Position numbers and translations under genes: made by a program | The notes under the pieces: generated by a model | Told to the model about the DNA's origin: nothing | Database searches by the model: none | Seen by the model: only the letters and a program-made list of their open reading frames with translations | In this document: positions 8,122 through 17,627 of the stretch, piece by piece | Layout: each line of letters starts with the position of its first letter | How positions within the stretch are numbered: the stretch's first letter is position 1 | Assembly: GCA_034440115.1 (NCBI GenBank) | Contig: JAWXBM010000010.1 | Coordinates: 10,676 to 74,675, forward strand | Length of the DNA: 64,000 nucleotides | Direction of reading: 5' to 3' | Origin: JAWXBM01 sp034440115 | GTDB taxonomy: Bacteria; Pseudomonadota; Gammaproteobacteria; Xanthomonadales; SZUA-36

Positions 8122-8847
8122 ATGAGCATCAGAATAGATCGTAAAATCGTCGGCTACGAAGTCGTCAGGAAAGAAGAGGAAGAAGCAGCCCGCGTTGCTG
8201 CCTTGGCTGCCAAAGAAGAAAGGCAGAAATCCAAGATCATTCGCATGACCGAGCAAGTAGCGCGGCCTGAAGGCATGGAAGCGCTGGAAGGCTCGACTTA
8301 CAAAATCAAGACACCGTTAATCGATCACGCCATGTACGTAACGATTAACGACATCGTACTCAATGCCGGCACTGAGCATGAACAACGACGCCCGTTTGAA
8401 ATTTTCATTAACTCCAAGAACATGGATCACTTCCAGTGGATCGTGGCATTGACCCGCCTGATGTCTGCTGTATTCCGCAAGGGCGGCGACGTAACCTTCC
8501 TGGCTGAAGAGTTGCAAGCGGTATTTGACCCCAAGGGTGGTTATTTCAAACCTGGCGGCAAGTTCATGCCGTCCATCATTGCCGAAATCGGTGCTGTCAT
8601 AGAGCATCATTTACAGAAAATCGGCTTGATGGAAAAAGAAGAGTTATCGGAACAACAACTGCTTATTCTGAACCAGAAGAGAGCAGAAGCTGAAGCAGCC
8701 CATGACAGCAGGCAGGCTGCTGCGAACGAAGAAAGCGGCAGTTACCCGGCATCCGCGACCTTGTGCAACAAGTGTAATACCAAGGCGGTTGTCAGCATGG
8801 ATAATTGCGCCACCTGCCTTTCCTGCGGATATTCCAAGTGCGGTTAA
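8122..8847 (+). CDS. nrdJb: Ribonucleotide reductase NrdJb, C-terminal zinc-finger subunit
   Basis: The 241-residue protein matches the C-terminal portion of full-length class II reductases and the separate NrdJb of Pseudomonas. It opens with RKIVGYEVV, has a charged linker, then a conserved block around YKIKTPLIDHAMYVTINDI and FEIFINSKNMDHFQWIVALTRLMSAVFRKGG. It ends in a Cys-rich tail with Cys at about 215, 218, 229, 232, 235 and 240 (CNKC, CATC, CGYSKCG), which in the family binds zinc and re-reduces the active-site disulfide. An in-frame TAG two codons before the ATG shows it is a separate cistron. A 458-bp structured gap separates it from nrdJa, against 16 bp in P. aeruginosa (from memory). 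Confidence 0.9.
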   Translation: MSIRIDRKIVGYEVVRKEEEEAARVAALAAKEERQKSKIIRMTEQVARPEGMEALEGSTYKIKTPLIDHAMYVTINDIVLNAGTEHEQRRPFEIFINSKNMDHFQWIVALTRLMSAVFRKGGDVTFLAEELQAVFDPKGGYFKPGGKFMPSIIAEIGAVIEHHLQKIGLMEKEELSEQQLLILNQKRAEAEAAHDSRQAAANEESGSYPASATLCNKCNTKAVVSMDNCATCLSCGYSKCG

Positions 8848-8952
8848 GGCCGCACTAATCGGTAGCAGTCCCGTGCTCTGATATTGCTCGAAAGGTTGTG
8901 GGCCTTCAGCCTTTTTGCATTTCCCCAGTTCATCGTCAAGCTTTAAATCAGG

Positions 8953-8971
8953 CTTGGCTTCTGCCAAGTTT
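8953..8971. terminator. Candidate terminator between nrdJb and the M20 peptidase gene
   Basis: CTTGGC and GCCAAG (8953-8958, 8963-8968) form a stem with a TTCT loop, followed by TTT, in the gap between two convergent genes. The T run is short, so confidence is modest. Confidence 0.4.
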
Positions 8972-9021
8972 GATCCGTTATGGATCACCCCACATTTTTT
9001 CTCTCGTCAGAACTCCACAAG

Positions 9022-10434
9022 TCAGGGTTTGCTCAAGGTGGTCAACACGCGATACCAGAATTCGGTGCCAGCATGAAACTCGGCAATGCCAATTTTTTCA
9101 TCCAGCCCGTGAGCACGAATATCGGATGAGCGCATAAACCAGCCTGCCACACCAAATACCGGAATGCCGGCATTGCGCATGAACAGGCCATCGGTGGCAC
9201 CGGTAGACATTTCCGGAATCACCGGAATACCTGGCCAGCTTTCATCCACCAGACGTTCCAGGGTTTCCTGTAAAGCGGCTGGCATCACCGAGGCCGGACT
9301 GGGCTTGGCATCATAAACCGAAGTGAACTGGATAGCGGGGTCATTGACCAATTCTTCCAGTTTGGCACGCACATTCGCCGGTTCGATACCCGGAACGATT
9401 CTGCAGTTGATGGTTGCTGTCGCCACGCGTGGCAATGCATTTTCCGCATGCCCACCGGTCAGTTCGGTAGGCACACAAGTGGTGCGCATGATGGCGTTGA
9501 TATAAGGATCCTGCGCCAGTCGTTCAGCGGCTGCCGTGGAATAATTCCCTGTTCCCATTTCAGCCATATCGGCTGCTGTCTGTCCACTTTCCAGCGTGGC
9601 TGAGCGGGCAAACATCAAACGAGTGTTGTCCGAAATGCGCACCGGGAATTGATATTCACCAATGCGCACCAGCGCCTGTGCCAGTTGGATTATGGCGTTT
9701 TCCGGGCGCGGTATGGAACTATGTCCACCGGGGTTGTTGCTGGTCAGCAGATAGGTTTGATAAACCTTTTCACTGGTCTGAACATTGAAAGCGCGTGGCT
9801 TGAAATCCTTGTCATACTCGCCGCCGCCAGCATCGGTATTGAGGGCGAATTCCGCATTGATCAACTCTCTGCCCTCAGTAGCCAGCCAGTCAGCCACGCG
9901 GCCTGCAGTTTCTTCATCACCTGTCAGCATCATGATCAGGTCGCGATTGGGCACGAATTTCTCCTGCTGCAAGCGCATGAAGTTGGCCACCAAATGAGCC
10001 ACACCGGCTTTGTTGTCCTGGGTGCCGCGACCAAAGTAGTAGCCATCTTTCTTGCCAAAAGTGAAGGGCGGAAATGCCCAGGCGTCCGGGCTGGCGGTGA
10101 CAACATCAATATGCGCCATGGTTAACAGCGGTTGTTGCTCCTGTATGCCACGCATTCTGGCCACTAGTCCATAGAGGTCCGGCTCGGGATTGACGATGAC
10201 CACGTCAGACTCAGGTATTCCAGCCCCCAGTAGGCGCTCAGCCATGGCCTCCAACGCGGCACGAGTCTGTTCCGGGTGTTCTTCAGTGCTTTCAAACTCA
10301 ATCAGCTGCCGCAGGATGTCCTCGGTCAGTTGTTGTTGTGCACTCAGGACCAACTCATCGGCCTGAATAGCGCTGCTCAGCGTCAAGCTCAGACTGGTTG
10401 CAATGACCAAGGGGAATTTATTAAAAATGTTCAT
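9022..10434 (-). CDS. Exported M20-family zinc metallopeptidase
   Basis: Di-zinc exopeptidase or amidohydrolase of the ArgE/DapE/carboxypeptidase G2 type, 470 residues. An N-terminal signal peptide (about residues 1-25, ending SSAIQA) predicts a periplasmic enzyme. Zinc-site motifs are in order: LLTMAHIDVV (His108, Asp110), GRGTQDNKAG (bridging Asp near 140) and TGDEETAG with the catalytic and metal Glu pair. The central dimerisation domain carries NNPGGHSSIP, and the last His ligand is probably in RAHGLDEKIG. It follows a second M20 enzyme on the same strand with a 66-bp gap, suggesting a peptide-scavenging pair. The substrate cannot be read from the sequence. Confidence 0.9.
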   Translation of the reverse strand: MNIFNKFPLVIATSLSLTLSSAIQADELVLSAQQQLTEDILRQLIEFESTEEHPEQTRAALEAMAERLLGAGIPESDVVIVNPEPDLYGLVARMRGIQEQQPLLTMAHIDVVTASPDAWAFPPFTFGKKDGYYFGRGTQDNKAGVAHLVANFMRLQQEKFVPNRDLIMMLTGDEETAGRVADWLATEGRELINAEFALNTDAGGGEYDKDFKPRAFNVQTSEKVYQTYLLTSNNPGGHSSIPRPENAIIQLAQALVRIGEYQFPVRISDNTRLMFARSATLESGQTAADMAEMGTGNYSTAAAERLAQDPYINAIMRTTCVPTELTGGHAENALPRVATATINCRIVPGIEPANVRAKLEELVNDPAIQFTSVYDAKPSPASVMPAALQETLERLVDESWPGIPVIPEMSTGATDGLFMRNAGIPVFGVAGWFMRSSDIRAHGLDEKIGIAEFHAGTEFWYRVLTTLSKP

Positions 10435-10500
10435 AAAGACTGCTCCTGCCGGTTTACTTGGAATTAGAAGGTATTTGGATGCGGTATGAATTCTGGCAAA

Positions 10501-11829
10501 TCATTCACTACTGTGGTTCTGCAGATAAGACCAGGCCAGGGCAGTCATCACCTCTACGCCCACATCCAGGCCCGATTCGTCGATAAAGAAATCCGGCGTG
10601 TGATGTGCGGCAACCTCAGCCAACGGTTTACCCACGGGCTTACCGCCCAGTGAAATCATAAATCCTGGAACTTCGCGGGCAAAAAAGGAAAAGTCTTCGG
10701 CGCCGGTAATGGGTTTGAGTAAATCCACCTGATCTTCACCGGCTACTTGCAACAGCACAGGCAGAGATTCTTCAGCCAGCTCAGCATCGTTAACGGTTAC
10801 CGGGTAGGAGGTAGAAAAGGGAATCTGCACATCCACCCGAGCGCCCATGGAGGTGGCCACGCCGTCGGCAATGGTCCGAATGCGCTGGTGTATCTCGCCT
10901 CGCATGTCTTCATCCAGCGCACGTATGGTGCCGATCATTTCAACAGTTTCCGGAATGATGTTGGAGCGGACTCCGCCATGAATGCTGCCTACCGTTACGA
11001 TGGCAGGCTGTTCGGTGATATTCAGGTTGCGGCTGACAATGGTTTGTAATGAATTGATGATCTGTGCTGCAACCACCACGCTGTCTACTCCCATCCACGG
11101 CGATGCCCCATGAGCCTGCTTGCCATGTACCGTAATCTTGAAATCGTCCACGCTGGCATATCGAGGGCCAACGGCATAACCCACCCGACCTGCGTCATGC
11201 AGGGCGCTGATGTGTAGGGCAAATGCTGCATCAACCGGCGGATTATCCAGTACGTTTTCCGCAATCATCAATTCAGCACCACCTTCTTCACCCAAGGGGG
11301 CACCTTCTTCTGCGGGTTGAAATACAAACTTCACCGTGCCTGGCATTTCCTTACGCATGGTTGCCAAAATCTTTGCCGTAGCCATCAGTATGGCCACGTG
11401 GGTATCATGACCACAGGCATGCATCACTGGCACCTCCTGCCCATTGTATTCACCCTTGGCAACGGACTTGAATGGCAAATCACCGCGTTCTTCTACCGGC
11501 AGCCCATCCATATCCGCTCTGAGCAAAACCACCGGGCCAGGTTTGCCGCCACGCAATATTCCCACCACGCCGGTATGTGCGATTCCGGTTGATACTTCCA
11601 TGCCCAGTGATTGCGGATATTCAGCTACGATTTTGGCGGTGCGGAATTCACGGTTGGATAATTCCGGGTTCTGGTGGAAATCACGCCGCCAGGCAATCAA
11701 TTGGGGATTCAGTTCCTGGCTCATACTCCTGATGCTTTCCAGTGGCAGCGGGTCGGCCATCAGATTGGCTGATAGCAGCATCAGGAAGCAGGTCAATGTA
11801 CTGGACTGGGTTTTGGTCAAAAATTTCAC
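10501..11829 (-). CDS. Exported M20D amidohydrolase (hippurate hydrolase-like)
   Basis: A 442-residue metal-dependent amidohydrolase of the M20D (aminoacylase/hippuricase/IAA-amino acid hydrolase) subfamily. It has a signal peptide with hydrophobic core about residues 8-22. MHACGHDTHVAILM gives the metal-binding Cys139 and His141, FQPAEEG the catalytic Glu pair, and KQAHGASPWMGVD the lid-domain His. GAEDFSFF near the C terminus is also typical. These enzymes release amino acids from N-acyl derivatives; the natural substrate is unknown. Probably co-transcribed with the M20 gene downstream. Divergent from deoA across about 150 bp. Confidence 0.9.
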   Translation of the reverse strand: MKFLTKTQSSTLTCFLMLLSANLMADPLPLESIRSMSQELNPQLIAWRRDFHQNPELSNREFRTAKIVAEYPQSLGMEVSTGIAHTGVVGILRGGKPGPVVLLRADMDGLPVEERGDLPFKSVAKGEYNGQEVPVMHACGHDTHVAILMATAKILATMRKEMPGTVKFVFQPAEEGAPLGEEGGAELMIAENVLDNPPVDAAFALHISALHDAGRVGYAVGPRYASVDDFKITVHGKQAHGASPWMGVDSVVVAAQIINSLQTIVSRNLNITEQPAIVTVGSIHGGVRSNIIPETVEMIGTIRALDEDMRGEIHQRIRTIADGVATSMGARVDVQIPFSTSYPVTVNDAELAEESLPVLLQVAGEDQVDLLKPITGAEDFSFFAREVPGFMISLGGKPVGKPLAEVAAHHTPDFFIDESGLDVGVEVMTALAWSYLQNHSSE

Positions 11830-11980
11830 AATTCACTCCGGGCTGAACATAAGATTGTATTCTGGTCTGGACTCTGGGCTTGTTCACATTTTGATGAACG
11901 GGCAGCAAAGAGTGCAGTAAAGCAGCACAATTGGCAAATGCCAGACTACTCTCCCAAACCAAAACCTTCGGAGCCGGACA

Positions 11981-13324
11981 TTGTCATTGATTTCTGAATT
12001 GATCCTGAAAAAGCGCGATGGGCGGGAACTTAACGGGCAGGATATTTCCCGGTTGATTGCTGGCATAACCAGTGGGCAGGTGACGGATGCCCAAATTGCG
12101 GCGTTCTCGATGGCCGTGTGGTTTCGTGATATGTCTGCCACTGAGCTGCGGGCGATAACCGAAGCCATGCGCGACAGTGGTACGGTGTTGCGCTGGGATA
12201 ATCTCGATGGTCCGGTAGTCGACAAGCATTCTACCGGTGGGGTGGGTGATCTCGTCAGCCTGGTGCTGGCACCTCTGGTGGCAGCTTGTGGTGCGTTTGT
12301 GCCGATGATCTCAGGCCGGGGCCTGGGGCACACCGGCGGCACCTTGGACAAACTTGAAAGTATACCGGGCTTCAATACAGCGCCGAGCGAAGCTGAATTT
12401 CAACGCCTGGTGCGTACCAATGGTTTGTCCATCATCGGCCAAACTGACCAACTCGCACCGGCAGATCGTCGTATTTACGCTGTGCGGGATGTGACCGCGA
12501 CTGTGGCATCGATGCCTTTGATTGTGTCTTCGATACTTTCCAAGAAGTTGGCTGAAGGACTTGATGCCCTGGTGATGGATATCAAAGTAGGCAGCGGCGC
12601 GTTTATGGAAACGGTCGAAGATGCCCGCAGGCTGGCTACCCGTTTATGTCGTACCGCTAATGATGCAGGTTTGGCCTGTCATGCCTTTCTGACCGATATG
12701 TCGCAACCCATGTCTTTTTCGGCCGGTAATGCACTGGAAATGCGCGAAGCCTGTGCCTACCTAACCGGCCAGTTACGTCATCCGCGACTGCATGCCGTGG
12801 TTATGGCTATTGCCAGTGAAATGCTCACCCTGTCAGGCTTGTCTGATTCGAATACAGCCGCCACAGCGATTCTGCAGCAGGCTCTGGACGATGGCTCTGC
12901 TGCAGAGAAATTTGCCCGCATGGTGGCAGACCAGGACGGTCCCGTTGACCTGTTGCAACGAACGAATGATTATCTGTCGGTGGCCACTTATTCACGCCCA
13001 TTGCTGATGCAGCAATCCGGCTGGATCAACTCCATGCATATGACACGCATCGGTTTGGCTGTGGTTCGATTGGGTGGCGGCCGGTTCCGCGCCGAAGACA
13101 GTATCGATCATTCCGTTGGCTTGTCGGAATTACGCTCCACAGGTGATTTTTTGGAGAAAGGTGAAGAGATACTTATGATCCATGCCCGTAATGAATCGGA
13201 CTGGTCACAAGCCGAAGCGCAGTGCGGCAGCGCGATTGAGATCACTGAGCAGCAGCCCGCTTTAGAAGCAAAAGAAATTGTTTTGGAACGAATAGAGAGC
13301 CGAATGGAGAATAACAATGAGTAA
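11981..13324 (+). CDS. deoA: Thymidine phosphorylase
   Basis: Cleaves thymidine with phosphate into thymine and deoxyribose 1-phosphate in nucleoside salvage. The 447-residue protein carries the family signature KHSTGGVGD (residues 82-90) that binds phosphate, SGRGLGHTGGTLDKLESIPGF, and DIKVGSGAFM. The start is a TTG with a GGAG ribosome site 7 bases upstream; no in-frame ATG nearby gives a full N terminus. It overlaps cdd by 8 bases, so the two salvage genes are translationally coupled. Confidence 0.95.
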   Translation: MSLISELILKKRDGRELNGQDISRLIAGITSGQVTDAQIAAFSMAVWFRDMSATELRAITEAMRDSGTVLRWDNLDGPVVDKHSTGGVGDLVSLVLAPLVAACGAFVPMISGRGLGHTGGTLDKLESIPGFNTAPSEAEFQRLVRTNGLSIIGQTDQLAPADRRIYAVRDVTATVASMPLIVSSILSKKLAEGLDALVMDIKVGSGAFMETVEDARRLATRLCRTANDAGLACHAFLTDMSQPMSFSAGNALEMREACAYLTGQLRHPRLHAVVMAIASEMLTLSGLSDSNTAATAILQQALDDGSAAEKFARMVADQDGPVDLLQRTNDYLSVATYSRPLLMQQSGWINSMHMTRIGLAVVRLGGGRFRAEDSIDHSVGLSELRSTGDFLEKGEEILMIHARNESDWSQAEAQCGSAIEITEQQPALEAKEIVLERIESRMENNNE

Positions 13325-13736
13325 GACCGATCAAGACAGGCTTTTGCAATCGGCCCGTTTGGCCAGCGCTGGCGCGTACTCGCCGTACAGCAAGTTTCGC
13401 GTGGGATCCGCAGTTCTCGATGCGGCTGGCAATATTCATGCAGGCTGCAATGTCGAGAATGCATCGTATGGGCTGACTTCCTGTGCAGAACGTAATGCTC
13501 TGGCCGCCGCCATGGCTGCAGGCCAGCATGAATTGAGTGCCATTCTGATTTACGTGCCCGGTAAACGATTGTTTGAGCCTTGCGGGGCCTGCCGGCAAGT
13601 CATGTTTGAGCTGATGCCAGGCACAGCGCCGGTCTGGTCTGTCAGTGATATCGATAGGCGTTGCTGGACGGTTGCTGACTTGTTGCCAGAGCCTTTTGAA
13701 CCACGCTTGGACCCGACTTTAACGGGTGTATCATGA
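13317..13736 (+). CDS. cdd: Cytidine deaminase
   Basis: Zinc enzyme deaminating cytidine and deoxycytidine to uridine and deoxyuridine. The 139-residue length fits the small homotetrameric class. Zinc and catalytic residues are visible: CAE at 56-58 (Cys ligand, Glu proton shuttle) and PCGAC at 88-92 (two Cys ligands). GCNVENASYG binds the nucleoside. The ATG lies inside the 3' end of deoA in another frame, giving an operon for pyrimidine nucleoside salvage. Confidence 0.95.
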   Translation: MSKTDQDRLLQSARLASAGAYSPYSKFRVGSAVLDAAGNIHAGCNVENASYGLTSCAERNALAAAMAAGQHELSAILIYVPGKRLFEPCGACRQVMFELMPGTAPVWSVSDIDRRCWTVADLLPEPFEPRLDPTLTGVS

Positions 13737-13839
13737 AAAGCTGATGAATCTTCACGTTTTCTTCATAATTGGTTTTCATTTTGCCGAGAGGATGTAGACA
13801 GACAGGATTTATCAATTGATTCCTTTCCGGGGGTACACT

Positions 13840-15801
13840 ATGTTGGCTACAAACCTGAAATCGCTGATGCTCGGCCTGGGTGCCGTGGTTATGCTGGATG
13901 TTGCTTACGCACAGAGTCATTTCGATCCGGATCGACAGCCGTTCCCGATACCACTACAGAACAACCAGATCGTTACCTTGTCCGGGCTGACAACGCTGCC
14001 TCAAGAGCAGTGGAATGCGGTTGCGGTCAGAAAGGTGTTGCAATCTTTTGCATTTGGCGGTCACGCCAGTGAGCAGCAGATCAAGGCCTGGTCTGAAATG
14101 CCGCCCGAGTTGGCAATCACCCAGATGCTGAATTTCGAATGGCTTAGTCCCGAGTTTTCTGCTCCTGATGGTGATGACGAAAGCCCAGAATTCTGTCAGT
14201 CGATGACCGAGTTGCAGGCATTATGGGGCTCTGACGACCCGGCCAATCCCATGCGTGCGGCGGAGCGCCGGTTTTACGCCCTGTTAGGACCAAATGATCA
14301 GTTGAGCCCGGTGGGGCTTTACCTGGCCTGGTCACGGGCCATGTATACACGTGGCTGCAATCTGTTTCTGCACAAAATGGCTTTCTATTTAACCAATTAC
14401 CATGCTTCGATTCACATCCAAAACGCCGGTACCGGCCTGATTCGGGATTACTACGATGATACGCTCAGTGCCCTGAACGCCGGTGAAGATTTTATTGGCC
14501 TGATGTTACAGGCGGCCAGCAATGGTGCCGTAGCGATGGCTTATGGCCATGCCAGCAATTACGTACACCCGATTACTGGCATGTTCAGCGGTAATGACGA
14601 TTTCGCACGTGAATACTTTCAATTGTTATTTGGTATTGAGGGTGCTACCGAGGATCTGGATTATCACGAGGGCGTGAGTATCGAAAACAATGCCAAGTTG
14701 TTGACCGGTATGGCTCCCGACCTGGTGCTCAATCGATTTGATTCGATAGCCCGGTTTGATTGGTTGCTTTCGAATATCGATTTTACTGACCATGTGGATT
14801 CTACCGGGCGTCGAGTGCGTAACCGCACGGCTCATTATGACTTTGCGCTCGGGCCATCGAGCTGCCTGGAAATTTTGCATCAATCGATTTGCGGTTCCAC
14901 TGCTGCAGAAAAGTTGCAAGCGCTGGGCCGGGTTGCTGCTGCTCACCCGGAGAGCATGGCGGCCATTCCTCTTAAACTGGTGCGCTTTTTTGCTGATACC
15001 GTTATCACCCCCGATGAAGCCATGGCCTTACAACTCGCTTGGGATGATGCGGATTTTGACCTGCTGCGGTTTATCCGTGCATACGCCGTGTCCAGCCAGT
15101 TTCATGATCCTTCACGCTGGAAATACTGGTCTGCTTTTGAACGTAACCTGATCGTTCACAATGCCACTTTGCTTGATAATGAAGAAGCTTTTGCCAAACC
15201 GATATTCACTGACCCTTTGCTGAGAATGTCAGCGCAGGGAGCCATTCCCTTTGCACCCATACGCGACGTGTTTGGCGGCCAGACGGGAAATGACGCAGCC
15301 AATGATCGGTTCGTGTTCAAAAATGCCTGGGCTGCGAACGTGGAAACTCCCGAAACCCTGGCTGCTGTAAGCCAAATACTGCAACGCGATGGCAGTGGTA
15401 ATCCACCACGTTGGAGTAAAGACTGGCGATCGGTATTGCCCGCTAATCAGCAGGGCGAATATCGGGTGAAAGAAGTGGCCGAGTGGCTGTGGAACCGGCT
15501 GATTACTGACGGCGGTCAGGAGTTTGACATGCTGGCGCGCGCCCAAGTCTACAGCCTGCTTGCTACCGGTTTTGATTTTACTCTGGTGCTTGAGTTTAAC
15601 GATCAGGCCTTGCAAGGGCAGGAGGGTATTTTTACCTCTGCTGACTTGCAGCCCGGAACCATCGCCAACCAGTTCTATGAAGTACTGGCTGGGATGCAGC
15701 TGGATCTGGCAGACCCAAGGCAGCAACACCAGCTTGGTATGGCCATCAATTTCATATCCATGTTGCCCTTTGCATTTGCCAGCGGAGGGGCTCAACCATG
15801 A
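13840..15801 (+). CDS. DUF1800 family exported protein
   Basis: A 653-residue protein with an N-terminal signal peptide ending near AYA-QSH (about residue 25). Its body matches the DUF1800 family, which has no assigned biochemical role: HKMAFYLTNYHASIH, YYDDTLSALNAGEDFIGLMLQA and NDDFAREYFQLLFGIEG are typical helices. The ATG at 13840 is preceded by CGGGGG; a TTG at 13816 would add eight residues before the signal peptide and is less likely. Its last four bases overlap the next gene (ATGA), a DUF1501 protein; the two families are widely found as adjacent exported partners. Confidence 0.85.
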   Translation: MLATNLKSLMLGLGAVVMLDVAYAQSHFDPDRQPFPIPLQNNQIVTLSGLTTLPQEQWNAVAVRKVLQSFAFGGHASEQQIKAWSEMPPELAITQMLNFEWLSPEFSAPDGDDESPEFCQSMTELQALWGSDDPANPMRAAERRFYALLGPNDQLSPVGLYLAWSRAMYTRGCNLFLHKMAFYLTNYHASIHIQNAGTGLIRDYYDDTLSALNAGEDFIGLMLQAASNGAVAMAYGHASNYVHPITGMFSGNDDFAREYFQLLFGIEGATEDLDYHEGVSIENNAKLLTGMAPDLVLNRFDSIARFDWLLSNIDFTDHVDSTGRRVRNRTAHYDFALGPSSCLEILHQSICGSTAAEKLQALGRVAAAHPESMAAIPLKLVRFFADTVITPDEAMALQLAWDDADFDLLRFIRAYAVSSQFHDPSRWKYWSAFERNLIVHNATLLDNEEAFAKPIFTDPLLRMSAQGAIPFAPIRDVFGGQTGNDAANDRFVFKNAWAANVETPETLAAVSQILQRDGSGNPPRWSKDWRSVLPANQQGEYRVKEVAEWLWNRLITDGGQEFDMLARAQVYSLLATGFDFTLVLEFNDQALQGQEGIFTSADLQPGTIANQFYEVLAGMQLDLADPRQQHQLGMAINFISMLPFAFASGGAQP

Positions 15802-17255
15802 AATCTATTCCAGCCAAAAGCCTGGACCGGCGAGCATTTCTGCGTCAGTCGCTGTATTCCTCTATTGCCGCAGGGATTTGCAGCTCACATCCGATACTTG
15901 CTTCCGCGCTGGAATGTCAGCTAGCGGATATGCCCCGCACTCTGGTGAACCTCATGCTACAGGGTGGAGCAGATTTCCGTTATTTGTTCATGCCAGCACC
16001 CAATCACCCTGAGCCATCCTATGTACCGCTGATATGGAACGCCCGGCGTTCGCTTTACAGTGGTGCTTACCAAAGCTACCAGCAGATGTTTGACGACCAG
16101 TATCTGCTGGTAGCAGATCCCTTGGGTGGGCCGGGATTTGGTGTGCATAGATCTGCGGGCTGGCTGAAGGATGAATTTGAGCAGGGCCGCGTGGCCATCA
16201 TCAGCAATGCTTTTTGTTCCAGAAACCGGCGTCACGATCAGTCCATTCTGAACGCTGATGCCGGTCTCCCGGAACTGGGTTTGCTCAATTTTGACCGCAG
16301 TGGTTGGGGTGGTCGTCTGGTTGAGCATCTGGGTCCAGACCACAACAGTATCGAATTGGCGAAAGGAGTTTCAACCTTCAACAAAGGGAGTGCGCTCGGC
16401 GACCGACTGGCCCAGGTCGTTCATGCCAGCGATATGCGCAACATGGCACTGGCATTACCCGACGACGGCAACCCGGCCAGTAATCGCAATGTCATTGCCC
16501 GTGCACTGCAGTCATACTATGCGGGCCGTGGTCCTGAGCTGGCGCAAGCACGTCCGGCACAATGGCCATACCATGTATTTTTCAAACATTTTCAAGCGAC
16601 CAGCAGTTTCGGTGCTGCGGTAGAGCAGCGCCTGCAGGCTTGCCGGCTATTGCCTGAGTCCCTGCAGTCATTGAATTTGAACTCGGCAGATTTCGCTCAG
16701 CAATGCAGAAATCTGTTCGATGCTTGCCAGGTGCCGGATGTACTGGGACTGGGTGTGATGTCGATGAGCTACGGTGGCTGGGACAGCCACGACAACGAAG
16801 CGCTGGAGATAGCGGCAAATCTTTCTGACTTGTTCGGTGACGCTGCTGGTTTCGCCACTGCCTTGCAAGCGGTGGAAGAGTTGCCGTATCTCGATGTTCC
16901 GGCACGAGAACAACTGGTGTTTTACGTTGCCAGTGATTTTGGGCGTCAGATCGTCGCCAATGGTTCAGCAGGTACAGACCATGGCCGTGGCACGTATAGC
17001 CTGCTTATTGGCAAAGCGGTCCGTGGTGGTGTGTATGGCGAAATGTTTCCGCAGCGTGAATCAAATGCCGGGCCAGATGGATTGATCCCCTTACAGACCC
17101 AGGGAGCTGACATCGAAGGGCTAACCTCAACGGATCGAATTCTTTCGCGGGCAGTAGATTGGGTAAAACCGCAAGCAGGCGCCAGCGTGTTCCCGGACGC
17201 AGGATCTGCCGCACAGGATCCGGCGTTTGCAATTGATCAGTTGCTGTCGGGCTGA
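15798..17255 (+). CDS. DUF1501 family exported protein with Tat-like signal
   Basis: A 485-residue protein whose N terminus reads LDRRAFLRQ at about residues 9-17, then a hydrophobic stretch ending near ILASA: a twin-arginine export signal. The body fits DUF1501, a sulfatase/alkaline-phosphatase-fold family often with secreted DUF1800 partners. Recognisable pieces are GGWDSHDNE and YVASDFGRQIVANGSAGTDHG, the latter resembling the metal-binding TDHGRG of that fold. Function unknown; the coupling with DUF1800 suggests a joint exported complex or enzyme pair. Confidence 0.85.
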   Translation: MKSIPAKSLDRRAFLRQSLYSSIAAGICSSHPILASALECQLADMPRTLVNLMLQGGADFRYLFMPAPNHPEPSYVPLIWNARRSLYSGAYQSYQQMFDDQYLLVADPLGGPGFGVHRSAGWLKDEFEQGRVAIISNAFCSRNRRHDQSILNADAGLPELGLLNFDRSGWGGRLVEHLGPDHNSIELAKGVSTFNKGSALGDRLAQVVHASDMRNMALALPDDGNPASNRNVIARALQSYYAGRGPELAQARPAQWPYHVFFKHFQATSSFGAAVEQRLQACRLLPESLQSLNLNSADFAQQCRNLFDACQVPDVLGLGVMSMSYGGWDSHDNEALEIAANLSDLFGDAAGFATALQAVEELPYLDVPAREQLVFYVASDFGRQIVANGSAGTDHGRGTYSLLIGKAVRGGVYGEMFPQRESNAGPDGLIPLQTQGADIEGLTSTDRILSRAVDWVKPQAGASVFPDAGSAAQDPAFAIDQLLSG

Positions 17256-17277
17256 AGTGATAATTTTTAAGACCGGA

Positions 17278-17490
17278 TCATTCGTTCAGTTTAGCCAGAG
17301 CCGCATTGATCTGGTTCAATTCAACCTCGGCGAGCCGGTTAATTTCCTGCAGTACTTCGAGGTTTTCCAGCTCAATTGCCTGCTCTGCTGAGTCGGCGGC
17401 CAGCCCCAGTCCGAGGTCATTGCGGATGGCCTGCAGCCGTTTCTCCAGTTCGCTCTTGCGTTGCATGAGTTGGTCGCGTGATTGTTCCAT
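17278..17490 (-). CDS. DksA/TraR-like coiled-coil protein lacking the zinc finger
   Basis: A 70-residue, fully helical charged protein with a good ribosome site (GGAGATA) before its ATG. The stretch DSAEQAIELENLEVLQEI and the following NQINAALAKLNE match the coiled-coil portion that precedes the four-Cys zinc finger in short DksA/TraR-family proteins. The reading frame stops exactly where that finger (usually GTYG then CxxC) would begin, and no remnant of it appears downstream. It may be a naturally short paralogue or a truncated gene. Whether it reaches the RNA polymerase secondary channel cannot be told. Confidence 0.75.
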   Translation of the reverse strand: MEQSRDQLMQRKSELEKRLQAIRNDLGLGLAADSAEQAIELENLEVLQEINRLAEVELNQINAALAKLNE

Positions 17491-17627
17491 TGAACTGTAT
17501 CTCCTCTATTGGTTAAATTTAAGCATAATCATTGATGAGGCAAAGAAGGCTGACTTTGATCATGCATGCAGCGCATATCTCCATTACAATAATTGTATTC
17601 ACGGGCTAATTCACGAGGTAATGCGTC

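Noticed and set aside
17556..17570. Anr/FNR-like site upstream of the Usp gene
   Set aside because: Only the TTGAT half is present; the ATCAA half is missing at the required spacing.
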